A stretch of DNA of 64,000 bases from Trichosporon coremiiforme (GCA_039545355.1 BCJJ01000010.1:381085-445084); one strand, 5' to 3'; positions 42,901-54,066 are shown, counted from the first letter of the stretch. Numbers and translations: made by a program. The notes: generated by a model from the sequence alone, not told the origin.

Positions 42901-44192
42901 ATCGACCGAGACGGTGCCGAGATAGCCTAAACGGCAGTCGGCCGAAAACTTGAGAGTCTGGCTGAACGGCCCAATTTAGCACGCGAGGCAGGGAGTAAGG
43001 TTGTCGGTCGTGCCTGGCGCGTGTTCGAGTATCGGTGGATTACCACTCCCTTCCCTGGGGGCTAGCAGGCCACTCTTGAACCACTGGCGCGCTGGTCGGG
43101 AAGCACCCACGTCCGCGTACAGAGAAAGTGACTCGTAGAGCTTCAAGGCACTCCAGGCACTGAGGGCGTGCACGCTGCACCCCCCGATTCCTAGCGGCAT
43201 GTCATCATTTTCTGGAGGGACGCGTCAATTTTTAGCACGCTCGAACGAGCACCCCTGCATGGCGCTCACCCGACCCTCATCACCACTCAACAACCATCGC
43301 ACCTGAACACACGTGAGGGTCACACGCCTGCATCACTTGTCAGAGAGTCCAATGTTAGGTGTGAGAGCCATGACACATCCCAGCCTCCGTCGGGAGCTCG
43401 TGGTCGAAGAGGGCTCCAAGTGTACTCATTCTGGGAAGCGGCAGTTTACAGCAGACAAGCGCACCACCCCGAATCTATCAGAGCTCTAGACCACAGATCT
43501 TGCTCGCTTCCGCTGCGCCGCTGCTGAGCTTTCATCGCAGCAGAGGGCGTTGCGTCGCTAGAGCGCAGTAACGAGCCAGGCACGAAACAACGCGCGTGCA
43601 TGAAGCCGATTTCAGGGTGGCATTCCACCGAAACGCAGACCGAAATTACGGTTCGTTCAATCAGCAATGTAGCAGGGCCGGAGGATATTATTGGCTAAAT
43701 CGTGGCGGTTATGATGAATTTCGCCCGAAAATATGATGGACGCTCGTCTGCGCTGCGTTGAAAGCCGCCGAAGCGTCGTAAAGTTTGTGCGACCTCCCTG
43801 AACACCGTTTCTGTGCATCCCTGATGCCAGGATCGCAGGGATCACAGGACCACAGGGTCGTGACAAGCTTTGGCTTCTGACCTAAAACCTGGCTTCCAAT
43901 GCTACTCCTGCGCGGTGAGTTGCGCGACGGCTGCCCCGAATCACTCCTCAAACGAGGGGAGGGAGCAGCGGCGTTGGAGCAGATGCAAGTAGCCGACAGC
44001 ATGGGCAGGAGGCAGGAGAGTCCTGCAAACTTGAACCGAACGAGTGGGTGCCCAGTCCAGGTCCTCGAATGTTGCCGATGGGGGGCCAACCCGAGGGGAG
44101 GATTTCATTTGCTCCAGTGAGTCTCGTCTGCGGCTTCGTGCCCCGATCGACCTACGACCTCTAACCTCTAGCGCACTAGTCTGACAGCGGCA
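39962..44192. other. 4.2-kb gene-poor region
   Basis: No ORF above 130 aa and none with a family signature; no tRNA. Short GGTGACGCC triplications occur near 42341. I see nothing else that can be supported. Confidence 0.4.
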
Positions 44193-44198
44193 TATAAG
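44193..44198 (+). promoter_or_regulatory. TATA box of ferric reductase gene
   Basis: TATAAG 64 bp before the ATG at 44262. Confidence 0.45.
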
Positions 44199-44261
44199 AA
44201 CAGCAGGGTCAGCGTTTATCAGATATCCCCCAACTCGACACACCACTCTACTCCTCTCACG

Positions 44262-46275
44262 ATGAGCGATCTCTTCATCCGGGCAAAGGAGGCTGCGGCT
44301 GCTGCTGGCGGCGCCGCGGGCGGGAAGGACGACAAGGCAGCCAAAGCTGCGAAGAAGGCCGCGAGCCGTGCGCACCAGGTGCTCGGCTTCAACATCCTCT
44401 GGTGGATCTTCGCGGGCATCTGCGGTGTCTGCGCCATCCTCTACGTCTACACCCTCGTCAAGGCGTGGTACATCCGCCGCAAGGTCGGACCGCTTCGCGC
44501 CCAGGGCATCGTCAGCACCGAGTCCAAGCCCCGCTCCGTCTCCGCCTTTGGCCGAGCCCTCCACGCCATCGGCACCAACTACGCCTACGTCAAAGTCTTC
44601 CCGGCCTGGATCTACTCGAACTCGACCGCCGCCGAGTGGTTCTGGACGGCCGCTTACACCGGTATCGTCCTCGGCATGACGGCCTGGGTCGCATGCTTCC
44701 AGGGCTCCCGCGACTTTGCCAACCCGATGGGTTATGCTGTGAGCAACTAACTCTTGGACGCATGGTCCATGTGATGAATTTGGCTGACCCAATCAGGCTT
44801 TCGCCCAGCTGCCCCTGATCGTCGGCTTGGCAGCCAAGAATAACATCGTCTCTTACTTCACCGGCATCTCGTACGAAAAGCTCAACTACCTGCACCGCGC
44901 CTCTGCGCGCGTCTGTGTCCTCACGTCGTGGGTGCACTGGACGCTGTGGGTCAAGAAGGGTCTCGGCCACCACGGCCCTACCACCGACCCCATCCTTTTC
45001 AACAGCGGTGTCGTCGCCATCATCGGCCTGACGCTCATGTTCCTAACCTCGTTCCGCTTCGTGCGTCACATGCTGTACGAGACCTTCCTCTTCGTGCACA
45101 TCACCATGTGCATCCTGTTCCTCGTCGGGTGCTACTTCCACTTCCGCCGTCTGCGGTACTGGGCCTGGGCTGCGCTCGTCGTCTGGGGCTTTGACCGCGG
45201 CCTCGGCTTCCTGCGCATGTTCCTCGTGAACAAGGGCTGGTTCCTGTGTGTCCCCGGCAAGCGCGAGGAGACGAGCTCGTGCACGTGCGAGCTGCTCGAG
45301 GGCGAGGTCGTGCGCCTCACTGTCCGTCGGCCGCTGTTCAAGTTCTCTCCCGGGCAGCACGCGTTCATCACCATGCCCGGCGTCGCGCTCGCGCGCTACG
45401 AGCAGCACCCTTTCACGATCGCCAACATTCCCAACCCCCGCGGCGATGTTGTTTTCCTCGTCAAGGGACAGACTGGCTTCACGCGCCGCCTCATTGACCG
45501 CCTCGAGGCCGACGTCGACGACAAGCTCAACTGCTACCTCGAGGGTCCCTATGGCACACCGCACGACCTGAACCACTACGGCTCGGCGATCCTCATCGCC
45601 GGCGGCACGGGCATCACCTACTCGATTTCGCATCTTATGGAAATTGTCCGCCAGTCCCGCGCGGGCAACAGCGCCATCGCCCGCGTCCGTGTCATCTGGA
45701 ACATCCGTCACCACGCCTATGCGTCCTGGATCGCGCCGCTTTTGAACGAGTGCTTTGCTGAGGGCTCTGGCTCCGTCGACGTCCAGGTCAACCTCTATGT
45801 CACGCGGAGTCACGCCGCGGATGAGCCGAACGCGGACGAAGTGCCCGCCCACCCGGTCGAGGACGAGACGATGAACAACTCGCCGCTCGACTCGCCCCTC
45901 GACAGTCCTGACGAGACGCCGCGCGACTCGTCCGAGTTCCCGACGAGCGAGAAGAAGGGCGGCGCCTCGCGTGGCGCACCCGGTGCGTTCTCGGACAGCA
46001 GCAGCTACGACGAGAAGCAGTGCTCCTCCCTCGGCCTCGACTTCAATGCATCAAAGCACGTACGCTTCCACCGCGGCAGGTCCAACATTGAGATGATCCT
46101 GCGCGAGGAGATCGAGCACACGCCCCGCGACGCCGCCGGCCTCGCTGTTGGCGTTTGCGGTCCGACTGGTCTTTCACTGGACACTCGTAGGGCCGTCACC
46201 AAGGTCAACACGGCCAAGGCGGTTTTCAACGGTCAAGCCGAGATCACTCTCTTCCAGGAGACTTTCGGCTGGTAA
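44262..46275 (+). CDS. Ferric-chelate reductase (FRE/NOX family)
   Basis: Two exons, 44262..44738 and 44797..46275 (intron 58 nt, GTGAGC, CTGACCCAATCAG); 651 residues. TM segments begin at about residue 45 (ILWWIFAGICGVCAILYVY); the ferric-reductase membrane domain carries the haem His pairs (LHRASARVCVLTSWVHWTLW; FVRHMLYETFLFVHI). AAKNNIVSYFTGISYEKLN is the loop typical of fungal FREs. FAD-binding HPFTIAN lies near residue 362, NADPH-binding GGTGITYSISHL near 428 and CGPTGLS near 613. A 100-residue acidic Ser-rich insert separates the NADPH lobe. It reduces extracellular Fe(III) chelates at the plasma membrane for high-affinity uptake. Confidence 0.9.
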
Positions 46276-47859
46276 TCCACCCAAGTAAGAAAAGGGACCA
46301 GAGGTCCCATCTAGTATCTATCACGAGACACGCAGACACGCATCCTTCGCTGGGAAGGCTTTGTACCAGGGTGCGATACCCCAAGACATAATGCATGGCG
46401 TCACGAATGGTATGGTCGTGGAGTGAGCATCAGAGGCACTGAAACGCACACCGTGCTCTCTGCACACGGAACACCTGCGGTGACGTCTCGCCGGATCGTC
46501 AGGTCGCATCAGAAGTAACGGAGCATGCGAAGCTCAAGCTCGTGACAAACGGCAGCCGTCGCAACTCCTGGGCTTATCTGATAATAGCACACTACCTGAG
46601 GTGGCTGCGCAGCTGGCGCAAAGGCGCAAAAGGGCTGGGCATGCGGCGTTTTCGGCGCAACCCAGTATCCTCTCCTCGGCCCTGCATCATTGGGAATAAG
46701 GGAATACCTGCTGCGCGGAGCAGAGTGTCGGCATACCCGGCGCACAGTTGTCTGGGAGACTCCACGAATAGCCCATGGGTTGTCTTGGCGCTAGAGGCCT
46801 GTGGTTGGTCGAATCCAGGTTTCGTCCGAAATCAGCGAAAGCACCTAAAGTGCAAAAGATGCCAATCAGATACGGGCGTTATTATCAGATTACAGCCTTG
46901 CCTGGGGTCCAAATCGTCGAAAATGAACGCTGGCATTATGGCCGCGTCTTCCTCTGCATCCCGCCAGGTGTCACCAGGGAGACATTCAAGGGACGCTGAA
47001 GAGACGGGCGCCCGACTGCGGTACCCGCACATGCTCCATGCAAGAAGAGACATGTGATCACGCGAGGCGTCTCTGCCCTTGCGCCAGAGCGCGATCGCAA
47101 GGAATTCCTTGTGATCCAGCGATTCCTCGTCAGTGTACCGCTGATGGATGACGGAGCTGAGAATCAAGTTCTGCCGCTCAGCTTTGTTCCGCCCTGCTTT
47201 GCAGCGAATGCAGCTGGTTTCCGTGTCGGGAGCCGTGTACTTCGCCTCTCGCGACATACATTCATGACTTGCGTCGATCACGCGTTAACGCCTGACGCAT
47301 GCGCATATGTGATCTTCACGCCAAGTTAGACGACGAGGCGAGCTGGGAAAGTCTCGACTGTGAAAAGACGAGGCGTCCACGGCGGCGTCGAAGTGCACAC
47401 GCATCACATCATCACTGCAGCGAGGAGACTTGCCACATTAGGCACGCAAACACAGAAATCGAAAAGGCGCGAGAGGAGCTCTGTCCAATGTTCACCACGT
47501 GCTCTCACGCCTACCTAAATTCAACCTCCACCTCCACTCTCAAGTTTCCTGCGAGGTCCATCCTGATCGAGATCGATGCGTAGCGAGCACCCACCATCGA
47601 TCGACAAGCGAGCCAGTCCAAGCGACAGAAGCCACCACCACCATCGCATCTTAATCTTATCTGCGGCTATCCTGTTGTGACACTTGCCCACCTCTTTGAC
47701 AAGCGGCCACACCCACGTGCAGCACCTCGCACACGCGTCTGCTCGATCAACAACACCACTCTTCCTCCGCCTTCCTCGTACCTCGCTCGCCCATCGCTCT
47801 TGCCCCGACTGCGTTCGAACACGTCTCGTGATTCCAGCCTTTGAAACAGAGCAGTCACA
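46276..47859. other. Intergenic region with a possible Tc1-like relic
   Basis: About 1.6 kb. On the minus strand near 46720-46760 a helix-turn-helix-like AIRGVSQTTVRRVCRH is readable, followed in other frames by a weak IMSWGI motif near 46385. This is suggestive of a badly decayed Tc1/mariner transposase but too weak to call. Confidence 0.25.
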
Positions 47860-48498
47860 ATGTCACGGAAACTGGCGCAGGGGCGGCAACTCCGCGAGAT
47901 GGACCCTTACGACATCTACTTCACGCATGCGCGCGTGCGGCCGGTCTTCACGGGATGCAACAAGCAGATCCAGCAGACGCTGGACGAGATCGTCCGCGGC
48001 GAGACCAAGCTCGAGGACATCCCTTACATCACGGTGATCGAGAACTTCGAGGAGGCGCCTGCCGCTCCAGACACTTTCGGCAAGAAAGGCAAAGGGGGCG
48101 GCGGTAAGGGGGGCAAGAAGGGCGGGCGCCGGAAACGTGGCGACTCGTCTGACTCGGAAGAGGAGGACGAGGCGCCCAGGGGAGGCAAGAAGAAGGCCTC
48201 TGGCGGCGGCGGGAAGGCGAGTGGGGGAGAGCTCGTGCCGTACTACTTCTCGCTGAACAACCGGAGACTGTTCCTGTTCAAAACCCTCCGCGACATGGGC
48301 CTGATCGAGAAGGTCCAGGTACAGGTCAAACCGGCGCTGGAGCGGGAGAAGACCAAGTACACGCGCGATCGGTGCGTGCTGAGGGCCAAGTTGATGGGCG
48401 CGGGGGCGAAGCTCGACGCTGGGGAGGGAGAGGCGGAGGACGCCGACGGCCAGCCAGCCGCGGACAACATGGGCGACGAGAGGATGGACGAGGACTAG
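47860..48498 (+). CDS. Conserved eukaryotic protein of unknown function (FSLNNRRL motif)
   Basis: Intronless, 212 residues. Two conserved blocks flank a Gly/Lys-rich acidic linker. Block 1 (residues 15-65): DPYDIYFTHARVRPVFTGC, then KLEDIPYITVIEN. Block 2 (residues 125-185): YYFSLNNRRLFLFKTLRDM then VKPALEREKTKYTRDRC. I recall the same block order in plant and protist proteins annotated as hypothetical; the ITV...YYFSLNNRRL arrangement is reminiscent of the ParB/sulfiredoxin fold, where a similar loop binds nucleotide. That is a hypothesis. The C-terminus is acidic. No signal peptide or TM segment. Confidence 0.65.
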   Translation: MSRKLAQGRQLREMDPYDIYFTHARVRPVFTGCNKQIQQTLDEIVRGETKLEDIPYITVIENFEEAPAAPDTFGKKGKGGGGKGGKKGGRRKRGDSSDSEEEDEAPRGGKKKASGGGGKASGGELVPYYFSLNNRRLFLFKTLRDMGLIEKVQVQVKPALEREKTKYTRDRCVLRAKLMGAGAKLDAGEGEAEDADGQPAADNMGDERMDED

Positions 48499-50006
48499 CC
48501 CGTTGCTCGTCTGCTGGATATCCGGCACCACCCGCCGGACGGACCACTTGCCGCGCCGTCGCAGGACTCGCTACAGCTTGCTAAATGCTGAATGGTGCAT
48601 TCAGCAAACTCAACGATTCTACGGAGATAGCCAACTCCATCGCTCAGTCGGTGGCGTCTCGAGAGTTTTGGCTCGCCGCGGCGTCATTAGCCTTTCAGGA
48701 GCTCTCTTAACTGGAATCGACAAATCGACAACGTTGTAATACTATGCATAGACATCCCTAAGTCCTGTCCTCTGATCCCACAATCGCCGACGCCCGCGCC
48801 CAGGAGAGGGCCGAACCGAAGATAGCTGAGGGCTATTCTGGGCTCGGAGGAAACACGCAAGCGGGCAGAAACGGTTCCTGTAAAAACTTGGGCGCCACTC
48901 GATTACGACGTTTCTACGGGTCGCAGGCGGTCGATGTGCCTCGTGCAGTCCTCGTGCTCAATCACAGTTGCCCGCAGCGCTGCTGCTCTGGTCTGAAGGG
49001 CTACTATGGTGCGCTGGAACTGGCCTAATCTCCGAGACAAGAGGTCAGTTCCGAGGGTTGTCTGACGCCTGACCCCAGATCTGGGTGGCGAGCTTTTCGG
49101 ATTCCTTGTGTTACGTGAACACGTGGACCCGCAGTCTCCTTCTCCCTCCTATTTGCGTCTGGGACTCTGTTGTAGAGCCTTCTTTCGGGCCAGGCACAGA
49201 GGACAGCGATTCCAGAACCGATCTGGGCATTTTCTGAGGTCATGCCATCCAGTAAAACGGGGGCTTCACAAGTTGGCACAAATGGATCAGTCACAAACAT
49301 GGGGGACCGACCCAATGGGACTCGATGCAGCTAGCCCTAATCACAACTTTCGGAGCCTGCGCATCACTCCGGTCGCGAAGCTCAGAGTCGCGGGGTGTTT
49401 CAGGATCGGATAAGATAAGAGTTGTCGGCCCTGGCCGAGAAGTGTGCGATGACCAGCGTGACCACGGGGTTTGGGCCCAGATATAGGCCAGAGACGAGCC
49501 GAGTCTGCTGTCAAGTGCTGTACATGACATTAGCTGGGATCATGGATTCAGTTTCATTACGGCGTCGCCAGAGGTCCGAGCTGAGCGATGATCGCTTCGA
49601 GAGCCCGTAACGTCCAGCTGCGTGGCGGAACACAGTGGTCCAAGCCTCACGGTCGCTATCCCCTCTTTCGCTGTTGAGACTTGGACACTTAAGCATCCCA
49701 GTAAGCACTCCTGATGCATGAGACGATGTGAACGCTGAAAGCACAACGTCGGCCGTTACCCTCAGCCAAGACCCACACTGCCGCCCATCGTCAGAGCGGG
49801 GACCCCGCGAAATGCCGTCAGCAGGACCTCCACCTCTTGGATCCTCCCACTTTCGGCCTACTTCACCCGCTCCAAGAGATCTAGCTCCTTTCCACCTCAT
49901 CCATCTCTACCTTCCCTCTGTACTGCCAGCTTCGACGGAGGCATCTACCCCGAATCGCTCTACACAAACACTCGACTCGACCCGGACAACCAAAATACAA
50001 TCCACG
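48499..50006. other. Intergenic region
   Basis: About 1.5 kb of short ORFs. The last 100 bp before the next gene are CT/CA-rich, as in a leader. Nothing else. Confidence 0.4.
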
Positions 50007-50543
50007 ATGCCCTCGACCCGCTCCTCTGCCCGCAGCGACTCGCCTGCACACTCTCTCCAATCCTCACCTCCGCGCTCTCGTGCTGTCTCTGCCGAGCCCT
50101 CTACTGCCCACGCCAACGACACTGCTACGACTGAGAGCAGCAAGATCTCCCTCTCCGAGACGCTCAACGTCGGGGATGTCTTCCCCTTCTTCCTTCTCGC
50201 CTTTGCGGCCCTCGGCGCCGGTTTCCTCCTGACGGCCTGGAGCGCCCCGCGCGTCAAGACCGACTGGACCGCCGTCCCCGTCCTGATCCTCGGCATCAGC
50301 GCTATGCTCCTCTCCCCGCTTATTGGATACACGCTCTCGCTCGGCGTGTGGAAGGTCGCGGGCAAGGCAGGGCCGAAACTGATCGCAACGGCTATTGGGT
50401 GCGTGTTCATCTCGGCGCTCGTGAAGCAGAACCTCGAGATTAAGGGGATCCAGGAGGAGCTGCAGCAGCTGAAGGGGGAGGTTTGGGAGTTGAAGAATGC
50501 GAAGCTGGAGAACCCCCTCAAGAAGCTCACTATGAACTGGTAA
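50007..50543 (+). CDS. Small membrane protein with coiled coil, unknown function (paralogue a)
   Basis: Intronless, 178 residues from ATG 50007 (the frame is open upstream but the match with its paralogue starts at this MPS). Order: Ser/Pro-rich N-terminus with DSPAHSLQSSPPRSR, three hydrophobic segments (about residues 55-75, 85-108 and 120-137), then a coiled-coil heptad stretch LEIKGIQEELQQLKGEVWELKNAKLENPLKKL and MNW. No family is recognised. A paralogue at 53154 shares the N-terminal motif, TM order and coiled coil. Confidence 0.6.
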   Translation: MPSTRSSARSDSPAHSLQSSPPRSRAVSAEPSTAHANDTATTESSKISLSETLNVGDVFPFFLLAFAALGAGFLLTAWSAPRVKTDWTAVPVLILGISAMLLSPLIGYTLSLGVWKVAGKAGPKLIATAIGCVFISALVKQNLEIKGIQEELQQLKGEVWELKNAKLENPLKKLTMNW

Positions 50544-50918
50544 CCGACGGATCGCGATTCGATCGTTTAGACGAGATGGATGTGTATGGATAGGACTTTG
50601 ACGCGTTGACGGACGCCAAAGGCTACGATGCGATGGGATCTCCCAAACTTGCACAGCGAGGTTGAAGCTAACTTCTTCCCAAGAGCTCAACTGATGTCAT
50701 TGACAGCCAACAGACGAGGGGCACAAACTATGCTGACAGATCGTTTGATGTGTTGCGCCTGCTCCCGCCGATGTGACGTAGGAGGGGCCAGCTGGCTCGA
50801 CTTAACATAGCGCCAGCACGTCCTCTTTCCTGGTTCCCACCCCCGCTCCACAGCTCCTTGCAGCCGAGGAGACCATGGCGACCGAAGTCTCGTAAGCTGT
50901 GTAACCTGACTGCCATTA

Positions 50919-52290
50919 GCTGACATGTCAGAAGACGTGCAGCCGAGGGAGGAGCCGCGCCGCCGGAGAACTTCTAAGGTGTACTGTACTCTGGGATGAC
51001 AAAGCCAACAACAGCGGTTTAGACCACTACCGAAGTTCACGTGTTTGAGGTCAGTTTCATGGCACGCGTGAGTTAGCTGACGTCCAGGCTGACGTTCAGG
51101 CTGGGCTGGGTCACCCCAGGTTCGTCGACGGCGCTGCAGCTTCCTGTTCGGCCTGCACAGTAACTGACTTCAGGGCTTGACCCAGTGCAGAGGTTGCAAG
51201 CTAACAGCAGAACTTCAGCAGAACATTGCGATTAGCTGACACCTCAGACGCCAGAGTGGAACAAACGATAATGTCCGTCCGTGCTCAATCAGCTGTGAGC
51301 TTAACCTCGGCCAGTGCAGCTCACGGCGATGGTAGCGCCCGTCCCACCGTCGAGTTCCTGGTCCGTTCCGCCCGTCGATTACGCCCGGAGTAGTTATCGG
51401 ATAGCTAACGCCCAGTGCTTCCAGCAGAGAATCGAAGACAGAACCGTGGATTCCAGGACTCGTCGGCTTCCATAATGTTGATATTCAGCTGACATCAGAT
51501 CAGTTGCCCTCGATGCTTGCTCCCGGCAATTGCCGCAAGCTGTGCTGTCACGCGACAGACAAGTTACTCGCAAGGCTATGGAGCTGACGGCAGTCTGGCC
51601 GCCTCCAAGTAGGTGATACAGGGACCAGCTTCATAACACCTAGCGACCGAGCTGACTCCAGACCCGACGGTCTTGAGGGCTTGTACTGTAAGCTGATTTG
51701 TCCTCCTCAATCGACTCCCCAGACTTTGCGCTCGCGCAACAAGCGAGCCAACATCAGAAGAAGCTGTAAGCTGTATATCACTGACCAGACAGCTGACACC
51801 AGTGGCCGGCCCCCGCCGTCAGCATGAGGCCTGTCTCGAGCGGTCTCTCAGCTGACGCGCTCCATTAGAGTACCTACGCTCAGTGTTGCGATCAACCACA
51901 GCAAACCTCAGGCGTACCGCTAGAGTGTCGTATTCCGGACACAGTGCACCGAATCCTCGAATCAAACCGTACTTGCTGAACGGTGAGAAAGTGAGCTGCG
52001 TATGCCTCCTGAAAAGGCTGACCGCAGCGTGGTGCATGCAGTTCAGCGATCCCCAGGTTTGTGCGGCAGTCCAGCTATGCAACCCTTGGTATTGAGGCTC
52101 CGATCGCGTCGAGGAGCTAACCGCAGTCTGAGCGAACAGCATCCAGGTCCGTGCAAGACGGCGAGCCGGCTTATTCGAGCCATCAACAGAATAGCTGATC
52201 CTCAGTGGTCGATGTGCGCTGTGGCAGCGGAGTGCAAGTCCGTGCTGCTCGCAGCTGCCCATCAAAGACCCAGCTAACATTCAGGAGAGA
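50919..52290 (+). CDS. Second intron-dense microexon gene (partial model)
   Basis: The plus strand has about 16 branch-acceptor motifs (CTNAC within a few nt of CAG) in 1.35 kb. A consistent spliced frame runs through exons 51594..51608 (15 nt), 51662..51687 (26), 51723..51765 (43), 51803..51817 (15), 51869..51982 (114), 52028..52088 (61) and 52127..52274, about 140 codons without a stop over six junctions. Introns are 53, 35, 37, 51, 45 and 38 nt with donors GTAGGT, GTAAGC, GTAAGC, GTCAGC, GTGAGA, GTATTG. Upstream, 51050..51087 is a 38-nt GTCAGT intron, so the gene extends to the left, but I could not fix further exons or either end (TAA at 52275 or a further intron ending at 52284). The protein is basic with no family I recognise. 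It lies between two paralogous membrane-protein genes on the same strand. Confidence 0.42.
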
Positions 52291-53153
52291 AGCTTCGGTT
52301 TTGGTGCAAACTACCTATTTCATCAGGGGGTGAGCGGAATAGCTGTGCTGTACATCACGGCTGATACCCGACTAACTGGCCGTCGTCTCACCACTCGCAT
52401 GGGTGTCCATGGCCGCTGCCAGCTGCGCCGTCACGAGTCCGAAGCTGATCTTTTACTATGCGAGGCATCTCCTTGCGACTGCCATGTTTCCCTCTGCGCC
52501 CTGCAGCTGCCTTCAGGGTCATCGAGCACATATCGACCAGTCATCGGAAAAGTGTCTTTCTGTGGGACCACATAAGCGGGACGGCAGATGAATGAGCTGG
52601 TAACAGCTCCCAGTCAGTCACTGTCCACAAGTTGTATCGACGCCGAACGCGAAGGTTAGCTGCGAGATCCCTTACCTCCAGCTGACGAACAGAAGGCTTC
52701 CTTCACAGCTCTGCATGTCTCTTAGCAACGCAGCTGCGAGGGCTGAGTGGAAGATGATGCCACCAAAGGTGAATCTTGAGTCTACCTCCAGCCGAGCATG
52801 CTTCAATCGCTCCCCATGTCTTCGACATTGCAGGCTCAAATGCTCAGCAGTTATTCCCATGCATAACGCAATGCGAACGCGGAATGCATGACGTTTACCA
52901 CTGACCGCATCGGTTCCACTGGCGCCTGATGTTTGACTGTGGGGACCCCGCAAAATCCCGTACGCCACCTGTGGTGTCCACCTCTCGATTCCCGCATACT
53001 TCATTCAGTGCAGGAGACCTATCTCTGAGCTTCATCCTTCAACGTCATCCATCTTCACATCTCCTCACAGAGGCAAGCTTCGGCGCAGGCATCGACTCTG
53101 TCACTTCCCGCAGACCTCTACATCGGTCCCGCACTCCCCGACCGCCCGACACG
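52291..53153. other. Intergenic region before paralogue b
   Basis: About 860 bp. One more AGCTGAC..CAG motif at 52681. The sequence from about 52930 to 53153 resembles the leader of paralogue a (GGGGACCCCGC, then CCACCTC...CCATC), so the duplication includes upstream sequence. Confidence 0.4.
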
Positions 53154-53744
53154 ATGCCCTCGATTCTCTCTTCCGCCGGCGGGGACTCGCCCGCACACTC
53201 CCTCCAGTCCTCGCCTCCACGCTCGCGAACCGTTTCTGCAGCCCCCCACGTCTCTGCACTTAAAGCCGAGTGCAACAGTGGTACGACCGAAAGCAAGGAA
53301 GGCATCTCCGACGTGAGCGTCGCTGGCCAGCTCTTCCTCTATTGCCTTTTCACCATCTCAGGCTGGGCTGCGGGTATCCTCATGGCGGTGTGGAGCGTGC
53401 CGCGCGTCATGATGTCCGACTGGGCAGCCGTGCCCGTGCTCGTCCTTGGCCTTACGACAGGTATCACCTCCCCCTTTGCTGCGGTACCGCTCACGCAGAG
53501 CGTTGGGAAGCTCGTGAGCAGAGCGGGAAGCAGCCTGGGAAGCAGCCTGGGGGGCAGTCTGGGGAGCAGCGCGGGAAGCAGGGCGGCAGGCAAGGTGATC
53601 ATCACGGCTGTCGGATGCGTGTTCATCGTAGTGCTCGTGCATCAACACCTCGAGCTCGTGAAGCAGAACACCGAGATTGAGGACTTGCGGTCACAGCTGG
53701 AACGGATCAGGGGAGAGGTTTGGGAGATCAAGAACGCCAAGTAG
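53154..53744 (+). CDS. Small membrane protein with coiled coil (paralogue b, truncated by nonsense codon)
   Basis: Intronless, 196 residues. It matches the protein at 50007 in order: DSPAHSLQSSPPRSR N-terminus, hydrophobic segments, VGCVFI before the coiled coil, and GEVWEIKNAK at the end. There is a unique insert of SLGSSLGGSLGSS repeats between TM segments 2 and 3. The frame stops with TAG directly after NAK, where paralogue a has CTG; the next 12 codons (ENLLKKPGINW, then TAA at 53777) remain alignable with paralogue a, so the stop is a recent point change that removes 12 residues. Function unknown. Confidence 0.58.
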   Translation: MPSILSSAGGDSPAHSLQSSPPRSRTVSAAPHVSALKAECNSGTTESKEGISDVSVAGQLFLYCLFTISGWAAGILMAVWSVPRVMMSDWAAVPVLVLGLTTGITSPFAAVPLTQSVGKLVSRAGSSLGSSLGGSLGSSAGSRAAGKVIITAVGCVFIVVLVHQHLELVKQNTEIEDLRSQLERIRGEVWEIKNAK

Positions 53745-53916
53745 GAGAACCTGTTGAAGAAGCCCGGTATCAACTGGTAAAGAGATCACTGTCCGATCGG
53801 TCGATCGCTCAGACGAGACGGACAGATGGATGCGTATGGATAGGATTACGACGGACGGCGGGCCCTGGAGCGTTGCGTCTTGTGGACCATGTACATGTCG
53901 AACAGCTGAGGGATCT

Positions 53917-54066
53917 ACTGACTGCACTGGCAACTGGCGACTGACGACTGACGACTGACGACTGGCAACTGACGACTGATGACTGACGACTGATGACTGA
54001 CGACTGATGACTGACGACTGATGACTGACGACTGATGACTGACGACTGATGACTGACAATTGGCGA
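53917..54066. repeat. 7-bp tandem repeat, GACTGAC/GACTGAT
   Basis: About 20 copies of a heptamer. The central part alternates GACTGAT and GACTGAC, making a 14-bp higher-order unit; ends are degenerate (GGCAACT, GGCGACT). It lies about 140 bp after the paralogue b gene. Confidence 0.85.

Noticed and set aside
46320..46760. Tc1/mariner transposase
   Set aside because: A helix-turn-helix-like GVSQTTVRRV and a weak IMSWGI are readable on the minus strand, but no catalytic residues, no consistent frame and no terminal repeats; too weak to call.
51068..51087. 18-23 nt introns (GTGAGT to CAG) in the second microexon gene
   Set aside because: Shorter than any phase-verified intron here (minimum 32 nt); a longer GTCAGT donor at 51050 gives a 38-nt intron instead.
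53917..54066. CRISPR-like array
   Set aside because: The unit is 7 bp without spacers; it is a minisatellite in a eukaryotic genome.
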